Below are positions 49,901-57,200 of a stretch of DNA of 64,000 bases, piece by piece; the first letter of the stretch is position 1; every line of letters starts with the position of its first letter. The notes beneath the pieces are model-generated. The model was not told the DNA's origin. It was given only the letters and a program-made list of their open reading frames with translations, and searched no databases. The position numbers were made by a program, and so were the translations under genes. The DNA comes from G958295645 sp965242735 (GTDB lineage Bacteria > Gemmatimonadota > Gemmatimonadetes > Longimicrobiales > Gaopeijiaceae), in NCBI GenBank assembly GCA_965242735.1, contig OZ251497.1, positions 1,116,001-1,180,000 on the forward strand, in the 5' to 3' direction.

Positions 49901-52900
49901 CCGACCTCACCAAGAGCGACTTGATCGAGTTCTACGTTCGCGACGGCGAGCATCTGAACTTGGTGCTGGACGTCGGCGTGGTGAGCGAGGACGCGTTCTT
50001 CGTGGACGCCGACGGAATGCTGGGAGGCGTGAAGACGGGCACCGGCGTTCCCTGGGGCGAGGGGCGCCTGGACCAGGAAGCCGATCCGCGCCGAGGGGAG
50101 GTGTGGGGCGACGTGGCGGACGCCCGGGGCGTGTGGGACGAGCAGTGCCTCCAGGAGCGCGGCCGGGTCTACCGGCTGGGCGACTCGGACGCGAACTGCA
50201 CGCGCGGAAACGGCCGCCCCGATTCCGAGGACCTGGACGAGGACGGCGTGCTCGACACGACCGAGCGCTACCGTCGCTTCGTGATTCCGCTGGACGGATC
50301 CTCGCGATTTCTGGCGCGCGACCGCGGCGAGACCGGCACGCGCTTTCGTCTCTACCGGATTCCGTTGCGGGACCCGGCGGCGCTCGACGTGGGCGGGCCG
50401 GTCGGCGAGGCCGAGCTGCGGGCGGTTCGCCACGTCCGGTTGGCCGTGACGGGCGCGCGCCGGGATTCCTTCGTGCTGGCGCGCTTCGGCATCGTGGGCT
50501 CGACATGGATCAAGCGCGCCCAGTCCGGCGTGCTGGAGGGACTGGGAGGCGACCGGACCTCGGCGAGGGGCCGCGTCGAAGTGGGGCCCGTCTCGGCGCT
50601 GACCGCGGGCGACGCCTACGTCTCGCCGCCGGGCGTCGTGGAGCAGCTCGACGACCCGACGGCCACGTTCGGGGGCCAGGGCGTGGAGTTCAACGAGCGG
50701 TCTCTCTCCGTCGCCTTCGAGGACCTGCAGCCGGGCGACCGGGCCGAGGTGTACAACCGCTTCCCGCAGCGTCCTCGCGACTTCCTGCCGTACCGCGAGG
50801 CCCGGCTCTGGGTCGTGGCGCCGCGCGGGGACGGCTTCGGTCTCTCGTCGCCGAGCTGGTTCTTCCTGAAGGTGGGCACGGACGCCGAGAACTTCTACTT
50901 GTACCGCACGCGCTTGGAGCCCTCGGCGGCGCAGGGGCGCGTGCGCGAGGAGGACTGGCTGCCGGAGGTCGTCGTCGACTTCGACGAGTGGCTCGATCTG
51001 CGGCGCGTCGCCGAAGACCGGCTGGTGCGCGACCCGCGCGCGGCGGGAGCGGATCCGCTGGTCGTGTGGTCGCCCGACTCGGCCTACGCGGTCGTGATGC
51101 GGGACCGGGGCCGGGCGCCCAACTTGGCCGCGGTGCGCGAGATGAGCGTGGGCGTGCTGAACGAGACCGGCAGGCCGATCTCGGGCGAGGTCTGGGTGGA
51201 CGAGCTGCGCCTGCACGGCGGACTTCGGGAGGCCGGCCTGGCGACGGCGTTCGACGCCGTCCTGGAAGGGGGCGCCTTTCTGCAGTCGCGGGCGTCGCTG
51301 CGCACCCAGGGAGGGTTCTTTCGGCAGCTTCGCGAGGCGCCCTCGTTTCGGGACGAGCGCGGCCTGGACCTGCGCGCATCGCTTCAGCTGGGCCGCTTGG
51401 CGCCCGACGCCTGGGCGCTGGAGGCGCCGCTGACGGTGACCTACGAGCGCGACCGGCAGGCGCCCGTCTTCCTGGAGCGCAGCGACGTGCGCGCCGACCG
51501 CCTGGAGGGGCTCCGTCGTCCGGGGTTCGGCAGAGTGCGGGCCGACGTGTCCCTTCGCCGCAACGCCAACCCGAGCGACGGCTTCTGGCGGGCGGTGGCC
51601 GACGGCCTCGACCTGCGCGCCGGCGTGGTGCGTTCTTCGTTCCGCACCGCCACCGCCGAGAGCGACAGCGAGGGGGTCGACGGATTCCTGGGCTATTCGG
51701 CGACGCCCGGCCGCAGGGACTTCCCGGTGTTTCCTGGGAGGGCGGGCGACTTCCTGAAGGCCGTGCTCCCTCGCTTCCTGGAAGACCGAATCGCGGGAGC
51801 GCGGCTCCGGTGGACCCCCGAGCAGCTGTCGTTCGAGGGCGAACTGGCCCGCCAGGACGTCGGCACGCGCCGCTTCCAGCATGTGATTCGCACGCCCGAG
51901 GACTCCCTTGCCACGGTCGTCGCCGCGCCGAGAAAGACGTTCGTCGGAACGGCGCGGATCGCCCTGCGCCCGTTCGAGTCCTTCTCGGCCGAAGCCGACC
52001 TGACCAGCGGCCGCGATCTGCTGGACCCGGCGCAGCTGGTCGCGGGCGAGGAGGCCCGAGAGCTGCTTGCCGGCGAGCGGACCCGCCTGGCCAGCATCGA
52101 CTTCGGATGGGAGGTCGACCGGCGCCTGCGCACCCGCTTGGCGTTCTTGCCCCGGTTGTCGAACTGGGCGCGCACCAGCGTCCAAGCGACGACGCTCTAT
52201 CTGTCGGAGCGCAACTCCGACCTGATCGGAAGGCCCGGAGGACCCAACGCGCCCCTGCGGCTCTTGCGCAACGCGGGCGGGCGGCGAGACCTCTCGGCAG
52301 CGCTTTCGATCGAGCCGGCGCGGCTGGCGGCCGAACGCGCGGAGGCGGGCTCGGCGGCGCGGCGCGTGCTGGGCGCCGTCCAACCGCTGTCCATCACGTA
52401 CGCGAACGGCTACAGCTCGCGCTTCAACCGGGACGCGGTCGATCCCGGCGCCGCGTACGAGCTGGGATGGGGACGCCGCGAGGACTTCCTGAGGATTGGG
52501 CCCGACTCCGCCTCCGTCTTCAGCCACCGGCGGCGGCTGAGCCTTCGAGGCGGGACGGCGCTGATCGGATCGCTGTCCGTCGGACTGGGCTACGACCGCT
52601 CGCTGCACGAGACGCTCGACGCGCGCTCCGACCGCGACGTGGCGCGCCGCGTCTGGCCGGACGTGGAGGTCGTCGCCGCCGATCTTCCGCGACCCGGGTT
52701 CTTGGCGGCCTTCTTGCGCCGCGCTTCGGCCTCCGGCGGCTACCGGAGGGAAACGCGGACGCGGACGTTCGGGGCGGACAGTCGGCAGGACCGGTTCCGC
52801 GAAGACCGGGAGGTGCCCGTGACCCTGACGCTGCGGTTCGCGGGCGGCCTATCGGTGGCGTACCGCGGCCGGACAAACCGGGGCGAGAGCGCCGATCCGA

Positions 52901-53265
52901 CGGGGGACACGCGGCGCCGGAGCAGCACGCATTCCGTCGCCGCCTCCGCGCCTCTGCGTTCGCCGCTGAGGATGTTCCGCGCGCAGGGCGCGCCGATGAC
53001 GCTGACCCTGAACCTGGGCTACGCGGACGAGACGGAATGCCGTGTGGCCTCGGCGGGCAGGCCGTGCGTGCCGTTCGTCGACCAGCTCGACCGCACCGCT
53101 TCGTTCTCGGTCGACTCCTCGGTCCGCGACTTCCAGCTGGGCGTTCGGCTTCGCTTCATCGACCGCCGGTCCTTCGTCGGACAACGAGCTGGAACCACCC
53201 GCTTTCGGCTCGACGTCCACGGGCGCTTCGCGCTGACGCCCGCGATGCTGCGGGGCAGGACCTGA
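46921..53265 (+). CDS. sprA: Giant Sov/SprA-like outer-membrane protein
   Basis: A product of about 2,114 residues. After a hydrophobic leader (RLAAGLAVVLGAGAEG) it shows the conserved pattern of the SprA/Sov family, the outer-membrane channel of the type IX secretion system: VNIHYRGRPGEFLQRLDVGDIGFD; NPNTQGAAYLDDYDGTEARR; WSAITTVLSVAGADLTKSDL; EVWVDELRLHGG; ENFYLYRTRLE. The last third alternates as barrel strands. Family members in Bacteroidota are 2,300-2,500 residues, so this is full length. No PorV or gliding partners are adjacent. The start is uncertain (ATG 46921, GTG 46967, TTG 47035). It is divergent from lptF. Confidence 0.72.
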   Translation: MKVTDWRGGMRRGGRVDEGLGVQRRPDAGAGRGGTSRPLSPVRLAAGLAVVLGAGAEGAEGASAEAGRVPPAVAEERTADAGGASAGAVGERKAVAVAAVARPAVRAAGGLGAAAAPRTPAAQVPRLARDTLLWVIPQLRDPDAWLLGPRPPPAPVARLGLAAIPAARLPGAPVSAPRPLFGTARPVLPSLDWSGDPLFRLGAWGRTIGFGDVPRPRAAGRAPAGPAADRLVNDYADLGFAVRGSGDLGGEWVRFRPCDETVQATCEVPAWPRVLSDIRFAATADGTVAGRVRVDVDYDQTREYAGANRVNIHYRGRPGEFLQRLDVGDIGFDLPASRFLREGVPAGNFGFRAVANAGPLDMQAVWAQQNGEVTSRRFQLESAGRSHSRSDTLALDDADYAAGQFFFLFDPVAFAEYPHVDVLSLPSSSGRIANAPAAGHPVQLYRSAIDLYAQQQVEGAIQAEAVAGLGADTVRESAWFRYLQPGQDYVVHPSGLWVALRSPLGPSEMLAVSYVTAAGDTVGAYDPERVYRAGGLPRLRLLRASQAQHQPGRPTWRTEMHQVYRVSSSGDVAPGSLDLVISAGSQSAGRTFARRPNGDDVTYLRLLGMDEDAPADRLDESQVYRPARDSFDDLPPVRGTYVVFPSLEPFADPGPVASLSMGADEARAMLGPNRNTRIYGALDPFERRNGGVFRLSFAYEVRGAGLVSSFDLEAVGIRPGTETVTLGDQVLERGADYSIDYDLGQLELTDPGGLLAANPDRQLEVSWEQRSFFQVAPTSVLGGSAKYDLGAYGAISAFGLYQTEGELVRRPQLGVEARSVGLGGAVGSVDLDAPQIARALAAVGGLRDGERASVRLSGEALVSLPNPNTQGAAYLDDYDGTEARRLSVRSHDWRLGSRPAFRDGAEHVLPADLSQASVAALSWQHQWIVEDAAGDSLGVFGGFHPATDIDQQIRITGSAARDQGLHIRFDPGRGDREGPQAWSAITTVLSVAGADLTKSDLIEFYVRDGEHLNLVLDVGVVSEDAFFVDADGMLGGVKTGTGVPWGEGRLDQEADPRRGEVWGDVADARGVWDEQCLQERGRVYRLGDSDANCTRGNGRPDSEDLDEDGVLDTTERYRRFVIPLDGSSRFLARDRGETGTRFRLYRIPLRDPAALDVGGPVGEAELRAVRHVRLAVTGARRDSFVLARFGIVGSTWIKRAQSGVLEGLGGDRTSARGRVEVGPVSALTAGDAYVSPPGVVEQLDDPTATFGGQGVEFNERSLSVAFEDLQPGDRAEVYNRFPQRPRDFLPYREARLWVVAPRGDGFGLSSPSWFFLKVGTDAENFYLYRTRLEPSAAQGRVREEDWLPEVVVDFDEWLDLRRVAEDRLVRDPRAAGADPLVVWSPDSAYAVVMRDRGRAPNLAAVREMSVGVLNETGRPISGEVWVDELRLHGGLREAGLATAFDAVLEGGAFLQSRASLRTQGGFFRQLREAPSFRDERGLDLRASLQLGRLAPDAWALEAPLTVTYERDRQAPVFLERSDVRADRLEGLRRPGFGRVRADVSLRRNANPSDGFWRAVADGLDLRAGVVRSSFRTATAESDSEGVDGFLGYSATPGRRDFPVFPGRAGDFLKAVLPRFLEDRIAGARLRWTPEQLSFEGELARQDVGTRRFQHVIRTPEDSLATVVAAPRKTFVGTARIALRPFESFSAEADLTSGRDLLDPAQLVAGEEARELLAGERTRLASIDFGWEVDRRLRTRLAFLPRLSNWARTSVQATTLYLSERNSDLIGRPGGPNAPLRLLRNAGGRRDLSAALSIEPARLAAERAEAGSAARRVLGAVQPLSITYANGYSSRFNRDAVDPGAAYELGWGRREDFLRIGPDSASVFSHRRRLSLRGGTALIGSLSVGLGYDRSLHETLDARSDRDVARRVWPDVEVVAADLPRPGFLAAFLRRASASGGYRRETRTRTFGADSRQDRFREDREVPVTLTLRFAGGLSVAYRGRTNRGESADPTGDTRRRSSTHSVAASAPLRSPLRMFRAQGAPMTLTLNLGYADETECRVASAGRPCVPFVDQLDRTASFSVDSSVRDFQLGVRLRFIDRRSFVGQRAGTTRFRLDVHGRFALTPAMLRGRT

Positions 53266-53432
53266 CGCTCGGGCGGACGGACGGCCCATTCCGCCATCCC
53301 TTTGTCCCGCCTGCCGCGCTATGGTGTTCTTGTCGGCGCGGAGCACAGCCCGCACGAGAGAGACGACGCCGGGGCGCCAGTCTCCAGGGGGTGTTGCCGT
53401 CGGCGCGGAGCGGCCTGCACGAGAGGGAGCCC

Positions 53433-54221
53433 ATGGGCGAGAGAGAACGCAAGAGCATGTTGACGGCGGCGGCGTTGCTGTGCGGAGCGGCGCTGGTGCG
53501 CTTTGTGGTCGCGGACGGCGGACCGCCGCCGACGCCGCTGGAGGGTCGTCCGTCCATTGCGGACAGTCTCCTCGTAGCGGGCGACTCGGTTGCGAAGGAG
53601 AAGGAGCGGAGAAGCCGTCCCTTGGAGCCGGGCGAACGCATCGACCCCAACGTGGCCGGCGAGGAGGACCTGGATCGGTTGCCGGGCGTGGGGCCCGCGA
53701 CCGCGGCGCGCATCGTGGAGGCGCGCAAGGACGGCGGTCCGTTCGCGAGCGTGGACGACTTGCAACGCGTGCGTGGCATCGGGGCTGCTACGGTGGAAAG
53801 AATGCGGCCGTTTCTTCAGGTGAGCGCCGGGGGGATGCGGCCGGGGGCGCGCGGCGCCGGTGCGGGCGATCGAAGCGCGGCACGCGGTGCTGGGCCAGGC
53901 GCGACCGCGGCGCCGACGGGCGGGCGAGGGAGCTTGGCGGCCAGTCCATCCGTCGACGGTTCGCGTGGCGCGACCACGGCGGCGGCGGACGGCCGACGAG
54001 CGGTCTCGCCCGACGAGCCCGCGCGCGTCGTGGACGTGAACCGAGCCGGCGAGGACGAATTGGTGGCGTTGCCGGGGATCGGCCCGGTGACGGCCCGGCG
54101 CATCGTCGAGTCTCGGCAGACGGAAGGGCCCTTTGGGCGCCCCGAGGACCTGATGCGCGTGCAGGGCATCGGCCCCAAGACGTTCGCGCGCATCGCGGCG
54201 CTGGTGACGGTGCGGCAGTGA
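53433..54221 (+). CDS. comEA: ComEA-like DNA-binding competence protein with two HhH domains
   Basis: A 262-residue protein. A short membrane anchor (LTAAALLCGAALVRFVVADG) is followed by a linker and two helix-hairpin-helix domains: residues 69-128 (DLDRLPGVGPATAARIVEAR ... VRGIGAATVERM) and about 200-260 (ELVALPGIGPVTARRIVESR ... VQGIGPKTFARI). Most ComEA proteins have one such domain; the doubling suggests stronger or longer DNA contact. It would bind incoming DNA in the periplasm. A Gly/Ala-rich spacer joins the two. Its stop overlaps the pilT start (GTGA). Confidence 0.82.
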   Translation: MGERERKSMLTAAALLCGAALVRFVVADGGPPPTPLEGRPSIADSLLVAGDSVAKEKERRSRPLEPGERIDPNVAGEEDLDRLPGVGPATAARIVEARKDGGPFASVDDLQRVRGIGAATVERMRPFLQVSAGGMRPGARGAGAGDRSAARGAGPGATAAPTGGRGSLAASPSVDGSRGATTAAADGRRAVSPDEPARVVDVNRAGEDELVALPGIGPVTARRIVESRQTEGPFGRPEDLMRVQGIGPKTFARIAALVTVRQ

Positions 54222-55387
54222 CGGACGCGGGCGCGGCGGCGAACGGGGGCTACCCCAGCCGGGAGAACGGCCGCGCGGCCGACGGGGTCGGAGGCGGTGG
54301 GCTGGCGTCGCTGCTCCGCGAGATGGTCGCCCGGGACGCGTCCGACCTGCATCTGGGGGCGGGTCACCCGCCCAAGGTGCGCGTGCACGGCGCGCTGGTG
54401 GATGCCGGCGGCGGCCGGGTCCTGTCGCCCGCCGACACGGCGCGGCTGGCGCGCGAGGCCCTCGGCCGAACGGCCGCGGCAAGCCTGGACGTGGGCTCGG
54501 AAGTCGACCTGATGCTCGCGTTCGACGAGCTGGGACGATTCCGGGTCAGCGGCTTCCGTCAGTCCGAGTCCGCCGCCCTGGCGATTCGCCGCATCCCGTC
54601 GCGCGTGCCGCGCCTGGGCGACCTGGGGCTGCCCCCGGCGGTGGGCCGGCTCGCGGACCGCCCGCGCGGTCTCGTCCTGGTGACCGGTCCGGCGGGGGCG
54701 GGCAAGTCCACCACCCTGGCGGCGATGGTCGACAAGATCAACCGCGAGCGACGCCTGCACGTCGTCACGATCGAGGATCCCGTCGAGTTCGTCCACGCGC
54801 CCCGCCTCTCGTTGATCAGCCAGCGCCAAGTGGGCCGGGACACCAAGGACTTCGCGTCGGCGATGAGGTCCGCGCTGCGCCAAGACCCGGACGTGATTCT
54901 CGTCGGCGAGATGCGGGACCCGGAGACCGTCCAGGCGGCGCTCGACTTCGCGGAGACCGGCCACCTGGTGCTGGCGACGCTCCATACGGGATCGGCGGCC
55001 GAGTCCGTCAACCGCATCGTCGACTCGTTCGCCGGCGTCCGGCAAGCCCAAGTGCGCGCGCAGTTGTCCTTGGCGCTCCAGGGCGTGACGTCGCAGGCGC
55101 TGGTGCGCGGCCATGGATCGAAGGGCCGCGTCGTCGCGGCCGAAGTGATGGTGTGCACGCCGGCCGTGCGGGCCGTCATCCGAGACCAAAAAGTTCACCA
55201 GCTGCCCTCGCTGATTCAGGCGGGCCGCAGGCACGGCATGCGGACCATGAACGACGCCCTCGCGGAGCTCTACTTGAACGGGCGCGTGCCGCTGGCGGAG
55301 GCGCTGAAGCACAGCTCGGACCCCCAGGCGCTCCTGCGGGCCGTGGGCGAGCCGTCGCCGGAGAGGCTCGCATCGGCCGCCGGATGA
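54218..55387 (+). CDS. pilT: Type IV pilus retraction ATPase PilT
   Basis: A 389-residue hexameric ATPase of the PilT type. Walker A is TGPAGAGKST (156-165), followed by the Asp box VVTIEDPVEF, Walker B DPDVILVGEMRD and the His box ETGHLVLATLHT. The N-terminal PAS-like domain starts with the PilT pattern REMVARDASDLHLGAGHPPK. It would depolymerise pili and pull in DNA bound to them. It overlaps comEA upstream and a short coupled frame downstream. The start is GTG 54218. Confidence 0.93.
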   Translation: MTDAGAAANGGYPSRENGRAADGVGGGGLASLLREMVARDASDLHLGAGHPPKVRVHGALVDAGGGRVLSPADTARLAREALGRTAAASLDVGSEVDLMLAFDELGRFRVSGFRQSESAALAIRRIPSRVPRLGDLGLPPAVGRLADRPRGLVLVTGPAGAGKSTTLAAMVDKINRERRLHVVTIEDPVEFVHAPRLSLISQRQVGRDTKDFASAMRSALRQDPDVILVGEMRDPETVQAALDFAETGHLVLATLHTGSAAESVNRIVDSFAGVRQAQVRAQLSLALQGVTSQALVRGHGSKGRVVAAEVMVCTPAVRAVIRDQKVHQLPSLIQAGRRHGMRTMNDALAELYLNGRVPLAEALKHSSDPQALLRAVGEPSPERLASAAG

Positions 55388-55512
55388 GCATGCTCCGCCA
55401 CGATTCCGTCCCCGGCGGCGGGCTGGTCCTCCGCCTGCTCTTTCTGGCTCGCCGGGAACGTTTCGGCGCCCGCCGGACTGCCGCGCGCGCGCCTTGCCCG
55501 GCCGCCGGATGA
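55384..55512 (+). CDS. Small coupled ORF between pilT and pilC
   Basis: A 42-codon frame (MSMLRHDSVPGGGLVLRLLF ... RAPCPAAG). Its ATG overlaps the pilT stop as ATGA, and its stop overlaps the pilC start the same way. GCCGCCGGATGAGC occurs at both junctions. It has a short hydrophobic patch (GLVLRLLFLA) and a basic tail, and no known family. It may be a real small protein or a leader that couples translation of the two pilus genes. Confidence 0.4.
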   Translation: MSMLRHDSVPGGGLVLRLLFLARRERFGARRTAARAPCPAAG

Positions 55513-56600
55513 GCGCGCCGAGGTCCTGGGGCCCGGCCTCCCGTCTCGCCGCCGCCCTTCGTCGCGGCGTGCCGGTACGCGAACTCGCGCTGTTCACCAG
55601 GATGTTCGCCACCATGGTGCGCGCCGGGTTGCCGCTCGTGCGGTGCCTGGAACTCTTGGGCGCTCAAGCCTCCAGCGAACGCCTTCGCTTGGCGCTGGGC
55701 GACGTGTTGCGGCGCGTCGAATCGGGGGACGCGCTGGCCGAGGCGATGCGGCGCCATCCTCGCGTCTTCTCGGCCATGTACGCCAACATGGTCGCGGCGG
55801 GCGAGGCGGCCGGCGCGCTCGACGTCGTGCTGGGCCGTCTGGCCGACTACCAGGAGCGCAGCGCCGCGGTGGCGCGCAAGATGCGCGGCGCTCTCGCCTA
55901 TCCGCTGGCGATCGTCGCCGTCGCCCTGCCCGCGATCGGCGTGATGCTCGTCTTCGTCGTTCCCGCGTTCGAAGAGATGTTCGCGTCTTCCGGCGTGCCG
56001 CTGCCTCTGCCCACGCGGGCCGTGATCGAGGGGTCGCACGCGGTGCAGCGCTGGTGGTGGGTCGCGGCGCTTGCCGTCTCGGCCCTCGGCGCCGCAGTCG
56101 CCCATGCGCGGCGAACCGCGGCCGGACGCTTGGCGCTGGACCGCGCGTTGCTGCGGACGCCGTGGGTGGGCGGACTGCTTCGCAAGGCCGCGGTGTCGCG
56201 CTTCTCGCACTCTCTGGCCACGCTCCTGGCGTCGGGCGTGCCGATCCTGGACGGACTGGAGATCACGGCCAGGACGTGCGGAAACCGAGTGGTCGAGGAC
56301 GCCGTCATGCGGTCGCGCGCCTCGATCGCGGCCGGGGACACGATTGCCGGCCCGTTGCGCCAGTCGGGCGTGTTTCCTCCGCTGGTCTTGCAGATGGTGG
56401 ACGCCGGCGAGAGAACCGGCGCGTTGGACGAGATGCTGGCTCGCGCGGCCGACTTCTACGACCAGGAGACGGCGGCGGCGGCCGATGCCATGATGGCCGC
56501 GGCCGAGCCCGCCATGATCGTGGTCTTGGGCATCGGCATCGGCGCCGTCGTGGTGTCGATGTACCTGCCGATCTTCGACATGATCGGCGCGGTGGGTTGA
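55509..56600 (+). CDS. pilC: Type IV pilus/type II secretion inner-membrane platform protein PilC/GspF
   Basis: A 363-residue protein with two repeats of the GspF domain: FTRMFATMVRAGLPLVRCLE ... and FSHSLATLLASGVPILDGLE, each with a long helix pair, plus membrane segments (LAIVAVALPAIGVMLVFVVP; WWWVAALAVSALGAAVAHAR; IVVLGIGIGAVVVSMYLPIF). It anchors the pilus motor in the inner membrane and works with PilT. It starts at ATG 55509, overlapping the small ORF. Confidence 0.88.
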   Translation: MSAPRSWGPASRLAAALRRGVPVRELALFTRMFATMVRAGLPLVRCLELLGAQASSERLRLALGDVLRRVESGDALAEAMRRHPRVFSAMYANMVAAGEAAGALDVVLGRLADYQERSAAVARKMRGALAYPLAIVAVALPAIGVMLVFVVPAFEEMFASSGVPLPLPTRAVIEGSHAVQRWWWVAALAVSALGAAVAHARRTAAGRLALDRALLRTPWVGGLLRKAAVSRFSHSLATLLASGVPILDGLEITARTCGNRVVEDAVMRSRASIAAGDTIAGPLRQSGVFPPLVLQMVDAGERTGALDEMLARAADFYDQETAAAADAMMAAAEPAMIVVLGIGIGAVVVSMYLPIFDMIGAVG

Positions 56601-56754
56601 GCCGGGGCGGGCGCTTGGCCGCCGACCGGGACGAGCAGGCCGTCCAGCCGCTCCGGCGTGGCGCCGCCGGGTTGAGCCGACGGTGCGCCCTGGCCGCTGG
56701 TCGGGACCCTCTATGGTTTTGCGCCGGGGCGCTCCGGCGGCGATATTCGCAACC

Positions 56755-57033
56755 ATGTCCAGAGCCTTCGTCAAAGAGGATCGCGAGGAGCGCCGGCGAG
56801 AGTACCCGTTGCCCGATCCCGACTCCCCGGACTTCGACGAGGCGCGCGCGTGGGCATTGATCACCGGGGCGGACGAAGGCGACACGCGCGGCGCCGAGCA
56901 CGCGACGGGCTGCCAATGGGGCGAGCCGCTGCTGGTTCCCCACGTCAAGGCCATCTTGCGGCGCGCCGAGAGGCAGGACGTCGCTCGCGTGGTCCAGCTG
57001 TGCCGTCGATTCCTGCGGGCCGCGGGGACCTGA
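56755..57033 (+). CDS. Small conserved-looking charged protein
   Basis: A 92-residue soluble protein from ATG 56755 (SRAFVKEDREERRREYPLPD ... YPLPDPDSPDFDEARAWALI ... VVQLCRRFLRAAGT). It is acidic in the first half and helical and basic in the second. The MSRAFVKE start occurs in short proteins of several phyla, but I cannot assign a function. It lies between the pilus cluster and the second DUF5916 gene, 5 bases ahead of an upstream alternative start of that gene. Confidence 0.5.
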   Translation: MSRAFVKEDREERRREYPLPDPDSPDFDEARAWALITGADEGDTRGAEHATGCQWGEPLLVPHVKAILRRAERQDVARVVQLCRRFLRAAGT

Positions 57034-57161
57034 CGGCGATGGTCGGGCCGCGGTCGGCCGCCGCTGCGCCGGGACGTGCCGACCGCTCCCGCGCCGGGAC
57101 GCGTCGGCTCGCTGATTCGGCTTCCGGCCCGCGTTCGGCGTGCCTCGAGACGCGGATCGTT

Positions 57162-57188
57162 GCTCCCCCGGACTCCGTTGGGGGGAGC
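57162..57188 (+). promoter_or_regulatory. Hairpin over the likely ribosome site of the second DUF5916 gene
   Basis: GCTCCCCC (57162-57169) pairs perfectly with GGGGGAGC (57181-57188) around an 11-base loop. The 3' arm contains the only purine-rich site upstream of GTG 57201. If that GTG is the real start, the hairpin would hide the ribosome site; if the start is ATG 57039, it lies in the coding region. Confidence 0.35.
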
Positions 57189-57200
57189 GCCGACGGGACC

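Noticed and set aside
46885..52608. 1,907-codon open frame antisense to the SprA-like gene
   Set aside because: Composition is Arg/Pro-rich without motifs; the plus strand carries the family motifs.
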